A program made the translations under genes and the position numbers. This document shows positions 26,484 through 33,600 of a stretch of DNA of 35,458 nucleotides, in pieces (position 1 is the stretch's first letter; the number at the start of each line of letters is the position of its first letter). Origin of the DNA: Rathayibacter tritici (GTDB lineage Bacteria; Actinomycetota; Actinomycetes; Actinomycetales; Microbacteriaceae); contig NZ_PSWS01000072.1 in assembly GCF_002932875.1 (NCBI RefSeq), positions 1 through 35,458 on the forward strand, read 5' to 3'. A model generated the notes under the pieces. It was not told where the DNA came from and did no database searches. It saw nothing but the letters and a program-made list of their open reading frames with translations.

Positions 26484-27032
26484 GTGGCCCACGTCTACGA
26501 CGAGATCGAGGAGAGCCTGACCGCCTGGATCCGCGAGCAGCCGATGTGGTTCGTCGCCACCGCGCCTCTCGCCGCGGACGGGCATGTGAACATGTCCCCG
26601 CGCGGACACGATTCGTTCTCGATCCTCGGCCCGCGGCGGGTCGGCTGGGTCGACTACACCGGCAGCGGGGTCGAGACGATCGCACATCTGCGCGAGAACG
26701 GCCGCGTGTGCCTGATGTTCGCGTCATTCGGGCCGCGCCCGCGCATCGTCCGGCTGCACGGCACCGGCACGGTGCACCTGCCGGGGACGGCGGCGTTCGC
26801 CGAGGTCGCCGCGCAGCATCCCGAGCACCCGAGCACTCGCGCGGTCGTCACCGTCGACCTCACCCGCATCAGCGATGCCTGCGGGTGGGGCGTGCCGATG
26901 ATGGAGCCGGTCGGCGAGCGGGACCTGCTCCTCCCGTAAGCCCAGAAGAAGGGGCCCCACGGGATGGCCGAGTACCGGGCCGCACACAACGCGGTGAGTA
27001 TCGACGGGTTGCCGGGCTTCCCAGCGGAGTGA
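26484..27032 (+). pseudogene. FMN-binding split-barrel (pyridoxamine 5'-phosphate oxidase family) gene interrupted by an in-frame stop
   Basis: From GTG 26484 the frame gives 151 residues: YDEIEESLTAWIREQPMWFV, VNMSPRGHDSFSILGPR, GSGVETIAHLRENGRVCLMF, VRLHGTGTVHLP and CGWGVPMMEPVGERD. All are typical of the family that binds FMN or F420. It stops at TAA 26937-26939, but the same frame then continues AQKKGPHGMAEYRAAHNAVS, then IDGLPGFPAE to TGA 27030-27032. That tail is the conserved C-terminus of these proteins. One nonsense codon therefore separates body and tail, with no frameshift. The truncated product may be inactive or shortened; sequencing error is the other explanation. Confidence 0.8.
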
Positions 27033-27049
27033 CCGGAGGGGACGGAGAC

Positions 27050-27083
27050 GGCGGCGGCGCGTCCTTCGCAGGGCGCCGCCGCC
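27050..27083. terminator. hairpin between the split-barrel gene and protease copy A
   Basis: GGCGGCGGCGC (27050-27060) pairs with GCGCCGCCGCC (27073-27083). It lies between convergent genes. The same hairpin with nearly identical loop and flanks recurs at 28193-28226, downstream of protease copy B, so it was copied with the gene. Confidence 0.75.
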
Positions 27084-27122
27084 GCCTTCCCGCGTCACCT
27101 CACCGGGCGCAGGTTCACCGAA

Positions 27123-27941
27123 CTATCCGGGAGCGATACCGTATTCGCTGCCGATCTCCTCAAAGATGTCCGCGGCAGGCAGGTACTGCTGCAAGTTCAC
27201 GTGCGCTCCATTCCCTTTTCTCTGGGAAATACCGTAGAAGTTGCCCTGCTGACTGATTATCGGCGCGCCGGAATCACCGTCGTCCATGGCCAACGCGTTG
27301 GTGGAGCGGGCGATCACTCCCCTTTCGTCTCCCCAGTCCCAGGGTCTGTTCGGTTCCGACACCCAGTTGCAATTCACACTGCTGACGCCGCCGCTCGAGC
27401 AGAAACGCTCACCCGGGGCCGGGCTAGCTGGCGGCAGCATCCGCACCGGAGCCTCGCGCTCCAGGGGACCCATGATGACCTGTCCCACCGCGCGCGGTCT
27501 CGGCGTGGCGCCACCGACCATGCAGCCATAGCTGAAGCAGCCCCGAGAGGGCACATCGGGCGGAACCTGCACCAGTTCCACGTCGTCGACATCGGACTTC
27601 CAGGTGACGGATCCGATCACGGCGCCATTCATGGTGAACTGCCCCCCGATGTGATCATGACAGTGCTTGGCAAGGACAAGATATCGAGTCGCCGCCGCGA
27701 CGGGCGAAACGCGAGATCCCGCTCCATATCGTTTAAGGACGGCCCCGACCGTGCAACCGAACCCCTCCGAGTCGACCACGTAGCTTCCCGCGACGATCGG
27801 TGTCCGCAGTCGGACCGGCACTTCGGCATCAGCGGGTGGCGCGGAGGCCACAAGTGACGTGAGAACCAGGAGGGCACCCACGTGCGCCAGCGATATTCTT
27901 CGACGGCGGACGGATCCGGGGAATCGAGGACGATGTACCAT
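27123..27941 (-). CDS. secreted chymotrypsin-like serine protease, copy A (Pat-1/Chp-like)
   Basis: The 272-residue product starts at ATG 27941, which aligns with the start of copy B and has AAGAAAG 8 bases upstream. A Sec signal peptide (basic VRRRR, hydrophobic VGALLVLTSLVASA) is probably cleaved after ADA39. The mature enzyme has the S1-type triad: His93 in LAKHCHD, Asp120 in DDVELVQV and Ser224 in DGDSGAP. Six cysteines (63, 94, 135, 140, 181, 191) could form three disulfides. Gly-Ala replaces the usual Gly-Gly after the catalytic Ser. The family resembles the Pat-1/Chp virulence proteases of Clavibacter (inference from motif layout). It is the last of three tandem copies. Confidence 0.88.
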   Translation of the reverse strand: MVHRPRFPGSVRRRRISLAHVGALLVLTSLVASAPPADAEVPVRLRTPIVAGSYVVDSEGFGCTVGAVLKRYGAGSRVSPVAAATRYLVLAKHCHDHIGGQFTMNGAVIGSVTWKSDVDDVELVQVPPDVPSRGCFSYGCMVGGATPRPRAVGQVIMGPLEREAPVRMLPPASPAPGERFCSSGGVSSVNCNWVSEPNRPWDWGDERGVIARSTNALAMDDGDSGAPIISQQGNFYGISQRKGNGAHVNLQQYLPAADIFEEIGSEYGIAPG

Positions 27942-28130
27942 CTTCATCACTTTCTTCTTGCGATCGTTCAGCGCAGCGCGAGCGACACATCACTCACCGC
28001 TGTCCGACCGACGTGACTCCCAGAATCCGGGCGCTCTTGACGAGAGTCAAACCCCAGTGGAAATCGACCGAGCGAATGCTCCGCCTGAGACGAAGACTAA
28101 GCGACAAGACTGCACCGCTTCTCGCCACAG

Positions 28131-28160
28131 GATGAGTCTTCTTGCACTCTTCCACGACTG
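28131..28160. promoter_or_regulatory. conserved 30-bp box upstream of protease copy A
   Basis: The 30 bases from GATGAGTCTTCTTGC to CTTCCACGACTG are repeated almost exactly 190 bases upstream of copies A and B and about 198 bases upstream of copy C. Read on the gene strand they contain GAGT-N8-ACTC half-sites. It is the only part of the far upstream region shared by all three genes, which suggests a regulator or promoter site. Confidence 0.7.
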
Positions 28161-28192
28161 CGGGGAAAGGGGTGGCCGGAGGGCATGGAGAC

Positions 28193-28226
28193 GGCGGCGG
28201 CGCGTCCTTCGCAGGGCGCCGCCGCC
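28193..28226. terminator. duplicated hairpin downstream of protease copy B
   Basis: GGCGGCGGCGC (28193-28203) pairs with GCGCCGCCGCC (28216-28226), followed on the plus strand by TTT. Stem, loop and flanks match the hairpin at 27050-27083, marking the duplication unit. Confidence 0.75.
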
Positions 28227-28274
28227 TTTCCCAGCCTTCCCGCGTCACGTCACCGAGAGCGCAGGTTCGCCGAA

Positions 28275-29093
28275 CTATCCGGGAGCAATACCGTATTCGC
28301 TGCCGATCTGCTCGAAGATCTGCTCAGCGGGGATGTACTCCTGTAGGTTCGGGTACGGCCCGGTCCCCCCTCTCGTGTGAATACCGTAGAAGTTGCCCTG
28401 CTGGCTGATCACCGGCCCGCCGGAATCACCACTGGTCATTGCGATCGCATTGAGGGTGCGGGCGAGCACTCCCCTCTGGCTTCCCCAGTCCGCGGGTCTA
28501 TTCGGTTCCGACACCCAGTTGCAATTCACACTGCTGACGCCGCCGCTCGTGCAGAAACGCTCACCCGGGGCCGGGCTAGCTGGCGGCAGCATCCGCACCG
28601 GAGCCTCGCGGTGCAGGGGACCCATGATGACCTGTCCCGCAGCGCGTGGTCTCGGCGTGGCGCCACCGACGAAGCAGCCATAGCTGAAGCAGCCCCGAGA
28701 CGGGACATCGGGCGGAACCTGCACCAGTTCCAGGTCGTCGGTGGGCGAAATCCAGGTGACGGCTCCGATAGGAACGTTATTGATGCTGAACTCCGAGTCG
28801 ATGTGGGGCGCACAGTGCGCGGCCAGGACGAGATATCGCGTCGCGGCAGCAACGGGCGAGACCGCGGATCCCGGTCCGTACCGCTTCAGGACGGCCCCGA
28901 CCGTGCAGCCCCGCCCCGCCGAGCTGAAGATGAAGCTTCCCGCGACGACCGGCGTGCGTTCTCTGAGGGGCACCTGCGCGCTCGCGGGTGGCGCGGAGGC
29001 CACGAGCGAGGTGAGAACCAGAACGGTGCTCATCAGCCCCAGGGGCAGTGTTCGGCGGCGGAGAGATCCAGGGGGTCGAGCACGACGTGTCAT
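28275..29093 (-). CDS. secreted chymotrypsin-like serine protease, copy B (Pat-1/Chp-like)
   Basis: The ATG at 29093 gives 272 residues, the same length as copy A, with AAGAAAG upstream; the frame reaches 29267 but that extension is the promoter region. The signal peptide LRRRTLPLGL plus MSTVLVLTSLVASA ends at ASA39. The triad is His93 in LAAHCAPH, Asp120 in TDDLELVQV and Ser224 in SGDSGGPV, the canonical S1 motif. All six cysteines are kept. Residues 128-200 are nearly identical to copy A, including at silent positions, while the region around His93 differs. Secretion and protease activity are likely; the target is unknown. Confidence 0.9.
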   Translation of the reverse strand: MTRRARPPGSLRRRTLPLGLMSTVLVLTSLVASAPPASAQVPLRERTPVVAGSFIFSSAGRGCTVGAVLKRYGPGSAVSPVAAATRYLVLAAHCAPHIDSEFSINNVPIGAVTWISPTDDLELVQVPPDVPSRGCFSYGCFVGGATPRPRAAGQVIMGPLHREAPVRMLPPASPAPGERFCTSGGVSSVNCNWVSEPNRPADWGSQRGVLARTLNAIAMTSGDSGGPVISQQGNFYGIHTRGGTGPYPNLQEYIPAEQIFEQIGSEYGIAPG

Positions 29094-29282
29094 CTTTGTT
29101 GCTTTCTTTTTGTGAACGTTCGGCACAGCGCGAGCGGAAAAAGCACACCACTGCGCAAACGACGTGGTCCCCAGAATCCGTGCACTCCTGACGGAGAGTG
29201 AAGGCCCAGTGGGAACCGACCGAGCGAATGCTCCGTCAACGATGAAGGCTAAGCGAAGAGACTGCATCGCTTCTCACGAGCG

Positions 29283-29312
29283 GATGAGTCTTCTTGCACT
29301 CTTCCACGACTG
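29283..29312. promoter_or_regulatory. conserved 30-bp box upstream of protease copy B
   Basis: This box is identical to that of copy A over the 30 bases (GATGAGTCTTCTTGC through CACGACTG) and has the same 190-base distance to the start codon. The whole ~220-base leader of copies A and B is similar, so here conservation partly reflects recent duplication. Confidence 0.7.
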
Positions 29313-29428
29313 TGGGAAAGTGGCGTCCGCGCGAACGGGAGTTCCCTGCCGCCGTTCAACCGCGTGTCGGCGGCCGCCGAGAAGAACCTCTCCTCACCGG
29401 ACGGCCAGCACCGGCCGGATCCTCGGCA

Positions 29429-30244
29429 CTACCCAGGGGCGATACGGTAGTCGTAACCGATCTGCTCAAAGATCACTTCGGCCGGCAGATACTGCATGAG
29501 GTTCGGATCGAGAAAGCGTCCTCCCCGCTGCACGATGCCGTAGAAGTTGCCCTGCTGGCTGATCACCGCCCCGCCGGAATCCCCGGCCTCCACTCCGGTG
29601 GCATTGGTGGAGCGGGCCAAAAGCCCCTCCTGCGAGTGCCAGTATGCAGGTCTGTTCGGTTCTGACACCCAGTTGCAGTTCGTGTTGGTACTGCTGCCGC
29701 TCGTGCAGAACCGCTCACCCGGGGCCGGGCTTCCCGGCGCAAGCATGGACACTCGTCTCTCATTGTTCAGGGGGCCCATCACGACCTGTCCCATCGCTCG
29801 CGGTCTGGGCACGCGATCGACGAAGCATCCGTAGCTGGGGCAGGCCTGCGGAGGGGGAATGTCGGGCGGGACCTGCACCAGTTCCACATCATTGGTGCCC
29901 GACATCCAGGTGACGGATCCGATCACCGCGCCGTTCATCGTGAACTGGCTTCCGATGCGGTCCGCGCAGTGCTTGGCCACGACGAGATACCGGGTCGCAG
30001 CGGCGATGGGCGAGACGTAGGATCCCGGTCCGTATCGCTTGAGGACGGCCCCGACTGTGCAGCGCCCCTCCGAGGTGAGCACAGTACTCCCCGCAACGAT
30101 CGGGGTCTGCAACCGGACAGGTACCTGCGCATTCGCGGGCGGGGCGAAGGCGCCGATCGCGCTGAGCGCCACAACGGCGGCCATCGAGGCGAGACTGGTT
30201 TTTCGGCGACGAGTGCCGGTGCGGAGGCGGTCACGCTGAGTCAT
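29429..30244 (-). CDS. secreted chymotrypsin-like serine protease, copy C (Pat-1/Chp-like)
   Basis: The ATG at 30244 is preceded by AAAGGGA; the longer frame upstream runs through the promoter and is not coding. The 271-residue product has a signal peptide (TRRRKTSLAS, AAVVALSAIGAFAPP) cleaved after ANA39. The triad is His92 in VAKHCADR, Asp119 in TNDVELVQV and Ser223 in AGDSGGAV. Cysteines match the other copies. It is the most divergent copy and lies nearest the AraC-type regulator gene, 300 bases downstream of its stop on the same strand. Stop codons of the three copies are spaced 1152 and 1154 bases apart, showing a regular tandem triplication. Confidence 0.9.
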   Translation of the reverse strand: MTQRDRLRTGTRRRKTSLASMAAVVALSAIGAFAPPANAQVPVRLQTPIVAGSTVLTSEGRCTVGAVLKRYGPGSYVSPIAAATRYLVVAKHCADRIGSQFTMNGAVIGSVTWMSGTNDVELVQVPPDIPPPQACPSYGCFVDRVPRPRAMGQVVMGPLNNERRVSMLAPGSPAPGERFCTSGSSTNTNCNWVSEPNRPAYWHSQEGLLARSTNATGVEAGDSGGAVISQQGNFYGIVQRGGRFLDPNLMQYLPAEVIFEQIGYDYRIAPG

Positions 30245-30441
30245 GCACGTCCCTTTCTCTTGACGATCGGTCAGCAGCGAGTGATCGGCACGAGACACAC
30301 CCGCCACTGTCGGGCTGAGGCGATTCCCCGACAATCGGCCTGCCCGGGATGAGGGAATTATGAGACATCGGGATTCGACTGAGCAGGTGCATCTGTCTGC
30401 GACAAAGCTATCCGAGTCGTCTTGCCCGTCCACCCCCGGTC

Positions 30442-30471
30442 GGTGAGTCTTTTCGCACTCTTCCACGACTG
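30442..30471. promoter_or_regulatory. conserved 30-bp box upstream of protease copy C
   Basis: GGTGAGTCTTTTCGCACTCT followed by TCCACGACTG differs from the A/B box at only three positions. The sequence between this box and the copy C start bears little resemblance to the A/B leaders. The box therefore appears to be kept by selection and is the best operator or promoter candidate for the protease group. Confidence 0.75.
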
Positions 30472-30543
30472 CCGGGGATCCTCCTTTATTCCACCGCAGT
30501 TCATCATCGCCGCACGCTGCTGATGCTCCCCGGTCGCGGAGCC

Positions 30544-31440
30544 CTATCGGCGCAAGAGTTCGCGCGGCACCGGGACGCCGTCGGCCCGCAGCGCCTCCCG
30601 CAGCGCCCGAGCGGAGGGGAAGCCGGCGCGCCCGGCGGCGTCGTCCAGGGCGATGCCCGGGTGCGCTTCGAGCAGGCAGCGGGCGGTGCGGAGGCGTTCG
30701 CGCCGGATCGCCTGGCGCGGAGTGAGGTCGCGCGCGGCGAACGCGGCCTGGAGCCAGCGTGAGGTGATGCTCTGGCTGGCCGCGAGTGCTGCCACGTCGA
30801 ACGTCGGGTCGGTGCAGGAGCGACGGATCTCGGCGAGCGCGCGATCCGTGATCGTCGTGGGCGGCGGCTCGTTGGCCTCGACCATGACCGCCGCGACGAG
30901 GTTTTCCAGCGCCGTGCGGGTGAACGGCCAGGTCGTCGCTCCGCCGTCCTCCCGCGAGGCGAGCATCGCGTTCGCCAGGCTGAGCAGCCACGGCAGAGAG
31001 GCGAGGTCGGCTCCCAGCGCCTGCAGACCCTCGATCGGAGCGACGCCGTAGCGCTGCGGAAAGGACTCGTTCACCCGCAACTCAATCGACCCGACCGAGT
31101 GCTCCACTTCGATGCAGGTCTCGCCGTCGAGCGCGTCGAGGAACGCCTCCCCCTGCCCGACCTCGATCGTCGTGGTCCCTCGGGTGGCGCGGATCCTCCC
31201 CTCGACCACCAGGCTGATCGCGCTTCCGCCTCCGCCCCCACGCCGAGTGAGGCGGGAGGCGTCGTGCCAGAGCCGTCCGACGGCGAAGCTCTGGCTCCGG
31301 ATGACGTCGCCGCCGGCTCGCACGCGCGGAGAGTCGCTCGTCACGTCGTACCCGAGCGCCGCCAGCCACCGTTTCGCGGACTCCCCCTGCACGGCCACAC
31401 GGCGATCGATCGAATCGGTCTCCCCTGGTCGACGCAGCAC
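30544..31440 (-). CDS. AraC family transcriptional regulator
   Basis: I place the start at GTG 31440, with AAGGGGA upstream, giving 298 residues; a frame runs up to 31725 but its extra 95 residues look non-coding. The N-terminal part is a cupin-like AraC-binding domain (RLWHDASRLTRRGG, GSAISLVVEGRIRATRG, VGSIELRVNESFP). The C-terminal ~100 residues are the paired helix-turn-helix: FDVAALAASQSITSRWLQAA and IALDDAAGRAGFPSARALRE. It lies just upstream of protease copy C, on the same strand, so control of the proteases is an attractive but unproven idea. A decayed paralogue lies at 32513-33450. Confidence 0.85.
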   Translation of the reverse strand: MLRRPGETDSIDRRVAVQGESAKRWLAALGYDVTSDSPRVRAGGDVIRSQSFAVGRLWHDASRLTRRGGGGGSAISLVVEGRIRATRGTTTIEVGQGEAFLDALDGETCIEVEHSVGSIELRVNESFPQRYGVAPIEGLQALGADLASLPWLLSLANAMLASREDGGATTWPFTRTALENLVAAVMVEANEPPPTTITDRALAEIRRSCTDPTFDVAALAASQSITSRWLQAAFAARDLTPRQAIRRERLRTARCLLEAHPGIALDDAAGRAGFPSARALREALRADGVPVPRELLRR

Positions 31441-31747
31441 CCGGTCCCCTTGCTTCCACAGCGCCGGATCGGCCGAGCGCCTCCTTGATCTCGCCCTATC
31501 GCCGCAAGCGTCGCGCGAAACGAACGTGAACACGACGTCCCAACGACGCGGACGCGAAGTGGCGGCGCGGGGCGGGGCGCCGCGAGGGGGGTCGGAACGG
31601 CCACGAAGGGTCTGCTTCTGATGCGAGCACCCGGTGATGATGAGACCAACGAGGGCATTGATCGGCAGCGCTGCCGTCTCCCCTTCGATCGCCACAACAA
31701 GCCCGACACGTCCCACTTCGGCCACCGCGACTCCAGCTAAGCAAAAC

Positions 31748-31813
31748 TTGACAACCCAAGCCCGGCCGCGTTTATTAACCTGACTGGGCTACCGCAGGGT
31801 TCGGTCACGAACC
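31748..31813 (+). promoter_or_regulatory. orphan promoter-like sequence with hairpin
   Basis: A consensus -35 TTGACA (31748-31753) is followed 17 bases later by TTTATT (31771-31776), or 19 bases later by TATTAA. GGTTCG-GTCA-CGAACC forms a hairpin at 31798-31813. No intact gene follows; the nearest plus-strand sequence is the IS remnant. The remaining bases from 31441 to 31893 hold no gene I can support. Confidence 0.4.
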
Positions 31814-31893
31814 ACGCTTGACGACGCCGCCGTGAGTTGGCGCCTGATTGGCCACCGATCCTCGGGCTCTTTGGTTCTCTCGTCGTCACCTTG

Positions 31894-32512
31894 GGACTTA
31901 TGCGAAATTCGACTGATCGAGGGTAAATCGTGCGTGTCGGCCACGAATAACACCAGCCGGTCCGCTGTGATTGAAGAGCAACTTCCACCAGAAACTCTTC
32001 GCAGAGGAACCAGCCGGTGCACAAGTAGACTACTACAAGAATAACGGCCGAGCAATACGCGATCCTCGTCGAACGGATCGAAAACGAATTCATGCGGCAG
32101 CGACGCCGAGGGCGGACACGCAGCCTCTCGCTCGCCGGAGCAGGTGGCCTCTGCGGTCGTCTCGCCTGGATCTCCGACCCCGTGGACGGACACCGGGACG
32201 ACATCGCAGCGCTTCGCGCCAGCGGCATGCTCGAGGGCATGAATTCAGAGAACTGGTTTGGCGATAAAGGCCACATCGGCCTAGGAATAATACCTAGGCC
32301 GACAAAATCCCGACCGCGACACCCTCGAATGGGAACGCCGATTCACTGAAGACGTGATCTCGACCCGCTACCAGATCGAACGAGCGATCGCCCACCTGAG
32401 GAACTGGCGAATCCTCCACGCCGACTACCGACGCCTCTTTCCCACCTTCACCCAAATAATATCCTTGGTCGCCGCACTCGACTTTCGCAAAAAAGCCGCG
32501 TGAATAAGTCTC
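31894..32512 (+). pseudogene. remnant of an IS5-type element with broken transposase
   Basis: Reading from about 32046, fragments of a DDE transposase appear: AILVERIENEF, GRLAWISDPVDGHRDDIAAL (second catalytic Asp), NWFGDKGHIGLGII. After a frameshift come NPDRDTLEWERRFTEDV, then YQIERAIAHLRNWRILHADY (catalytic Glu) and the stop at 32501-32503. The N-terminal third is missing. GGGACTTATGC at 31893-31903 and TGAATAAGTCTC at 32501-32512 look like the two ends (GACTTAT shared in inverse orientation). The element is about 620 bases, shorter than an intact IS5-type element. The gene differs from the transposase piece at the left edge, so two elements have been here. Confidence 0.75.
32276..32302. 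repeat. 10-bp perfect inverted repeat inside the transposase remnant
   Basis: TCGGCCTAGG (32276-32285) and CCTAGGCCGA (32293-32302) are exact inverses with the 7-base loop AATAATA. It lies at the point where the transposase reading frame is lost, immediately before a run of four A. Confidence 0.8.
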
Positions 32513-33450
32513 CCAGCCCTCGGTGCGCCTCGAGGATCTGACAGGCGACGCGGGTCCGCTCGAGGCGAATGGCCAGGCGCGGAGTGAGCGCCCGTTCGGC
32601 GAGAGCGGCCTGGAGCCAGCGCGGCGTCATCCGCTGGGTCGCCGCGAGGGCTGCGACGTCGAAGGAGGGATTGGTGCAGGAGCGGCGGATCTCCTCCAGC
32701 GCGCGATCCACGATCGAGTCGGACAGCGGCTCGTTCACCTCGACCAGCACCGCCGCGATCAGGTTCTCGAGCGCCGCGCGGGTGAACGCCCAGGTCATCT
32801 TGCGGCGCTCCCGCGGGAGGCGAGCGTCGCATGGGCGAGAGAGAGAGTAACCACGGGAGGGAGTCGAGGTCGGGACCGAGCCAGTGCAGCCCGTCAGCCA
32901 CCGAGACGCTGCAGCGCCGCAAGAACGATTCGCTCACCCGCAACTCGATCGAGCCGACCGAATTCTCGACCTCGACCGTCGTTGCCCCGAGCGTGTCGAT
33001 AAAGCCGTCCCCCTTGCCCGCCCCGATCGACGTCGCTCCTCGCGTGCCCCGGATCCGCCCCTCCACAACCAAACTGATCGCACTCCCGCCATTACCGGCA
33101 CGCCGGGTCAGAGCGGAGGCGTCGTGCCACAGCCGCGCGACCGTGAAAGTGCGGCCCGTACGGCGTCGCCGCCCGCCCGCATCCGCGGCCACTCACTCGT
33201 CATGTCGTAGCGAGACCCGCCATCCACTGCATCGCGGGCTCCCCGTGCACGGCACCGCGGCGGTCCACCGACTCGGCCTCTCCTGGATTGCGCAGCACTC
33301 GGCACCCCTGCCCTCAGGACGCCCGATCGGCCGCGCGCCCCCTCGATCACGCCCCATCGTGGCGAGGGCTGCAGAGTGCGGACGCGAACGCGAAGTTGTG
33401 GCGACGTCGATCCGAACGCGGCCGGGCGGCCGGGTCTGCTTGGGGGTCAT
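32513..33450 (-). pseudogene. decayed second copy of the AraC-type regulator
   Basis: Reading minus, the sequence follows the intact regulator at 30544-31440 through its upstream region and most of the protein, but in pieces. RYDMTSEWPRMRAGGDAV in one frame; VARLWHDASALTRRAGNGG and VVEGRIRGTRGATS in a second; then FTRAALENLIAAVLVEVNEP and MTPRWLQAALAERALTP in a third. At least three frameshifts separate them: a one-base deletion near 33210, one near 33150 and one at the (GA)5 run 32837-32847. The last ~36 residues, including the second helix-turn-helix, are replaced by the end of the IS remnant at about 32512. The gene is certainly inactive. Confidence 0.88.
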
Positions 33451-33600
33451 GTTTTCAAGCCCGGGCTGTCCTTCGGACCCGTAGCGGCAGACGCGCCAGC
33501 GCTTTCCGGCCGATATTCGGGCCTGAGAGTGCTTCGGGCATGGAGCACTGGCAACACTGCCTCTTGTCCGTACTCATCCAAAAGAAAGTTCGAGCATCAC

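Noticed and set aside
30245-30991. Longer start for protease copy C
   Set aside because: The extension runs through the conserved upstream box and into the AraC gene region; the signal peptide begins at 30244.
31441-31725. Longer start for the AraC regulator
   Set aside because: The extra 95 residues lack the expected domain character, and good ribosome binding site spacing occurs at the GTG at 31440. The segment ALVGLIITGC mimics a lipobox but has no gene behind it.
31789-32193. Minus-strand frame of 134 residues over the IS remnant
   Set aside because: It is the antisense of the recognisable transposase fragments and has no domain or ribosome binding site.
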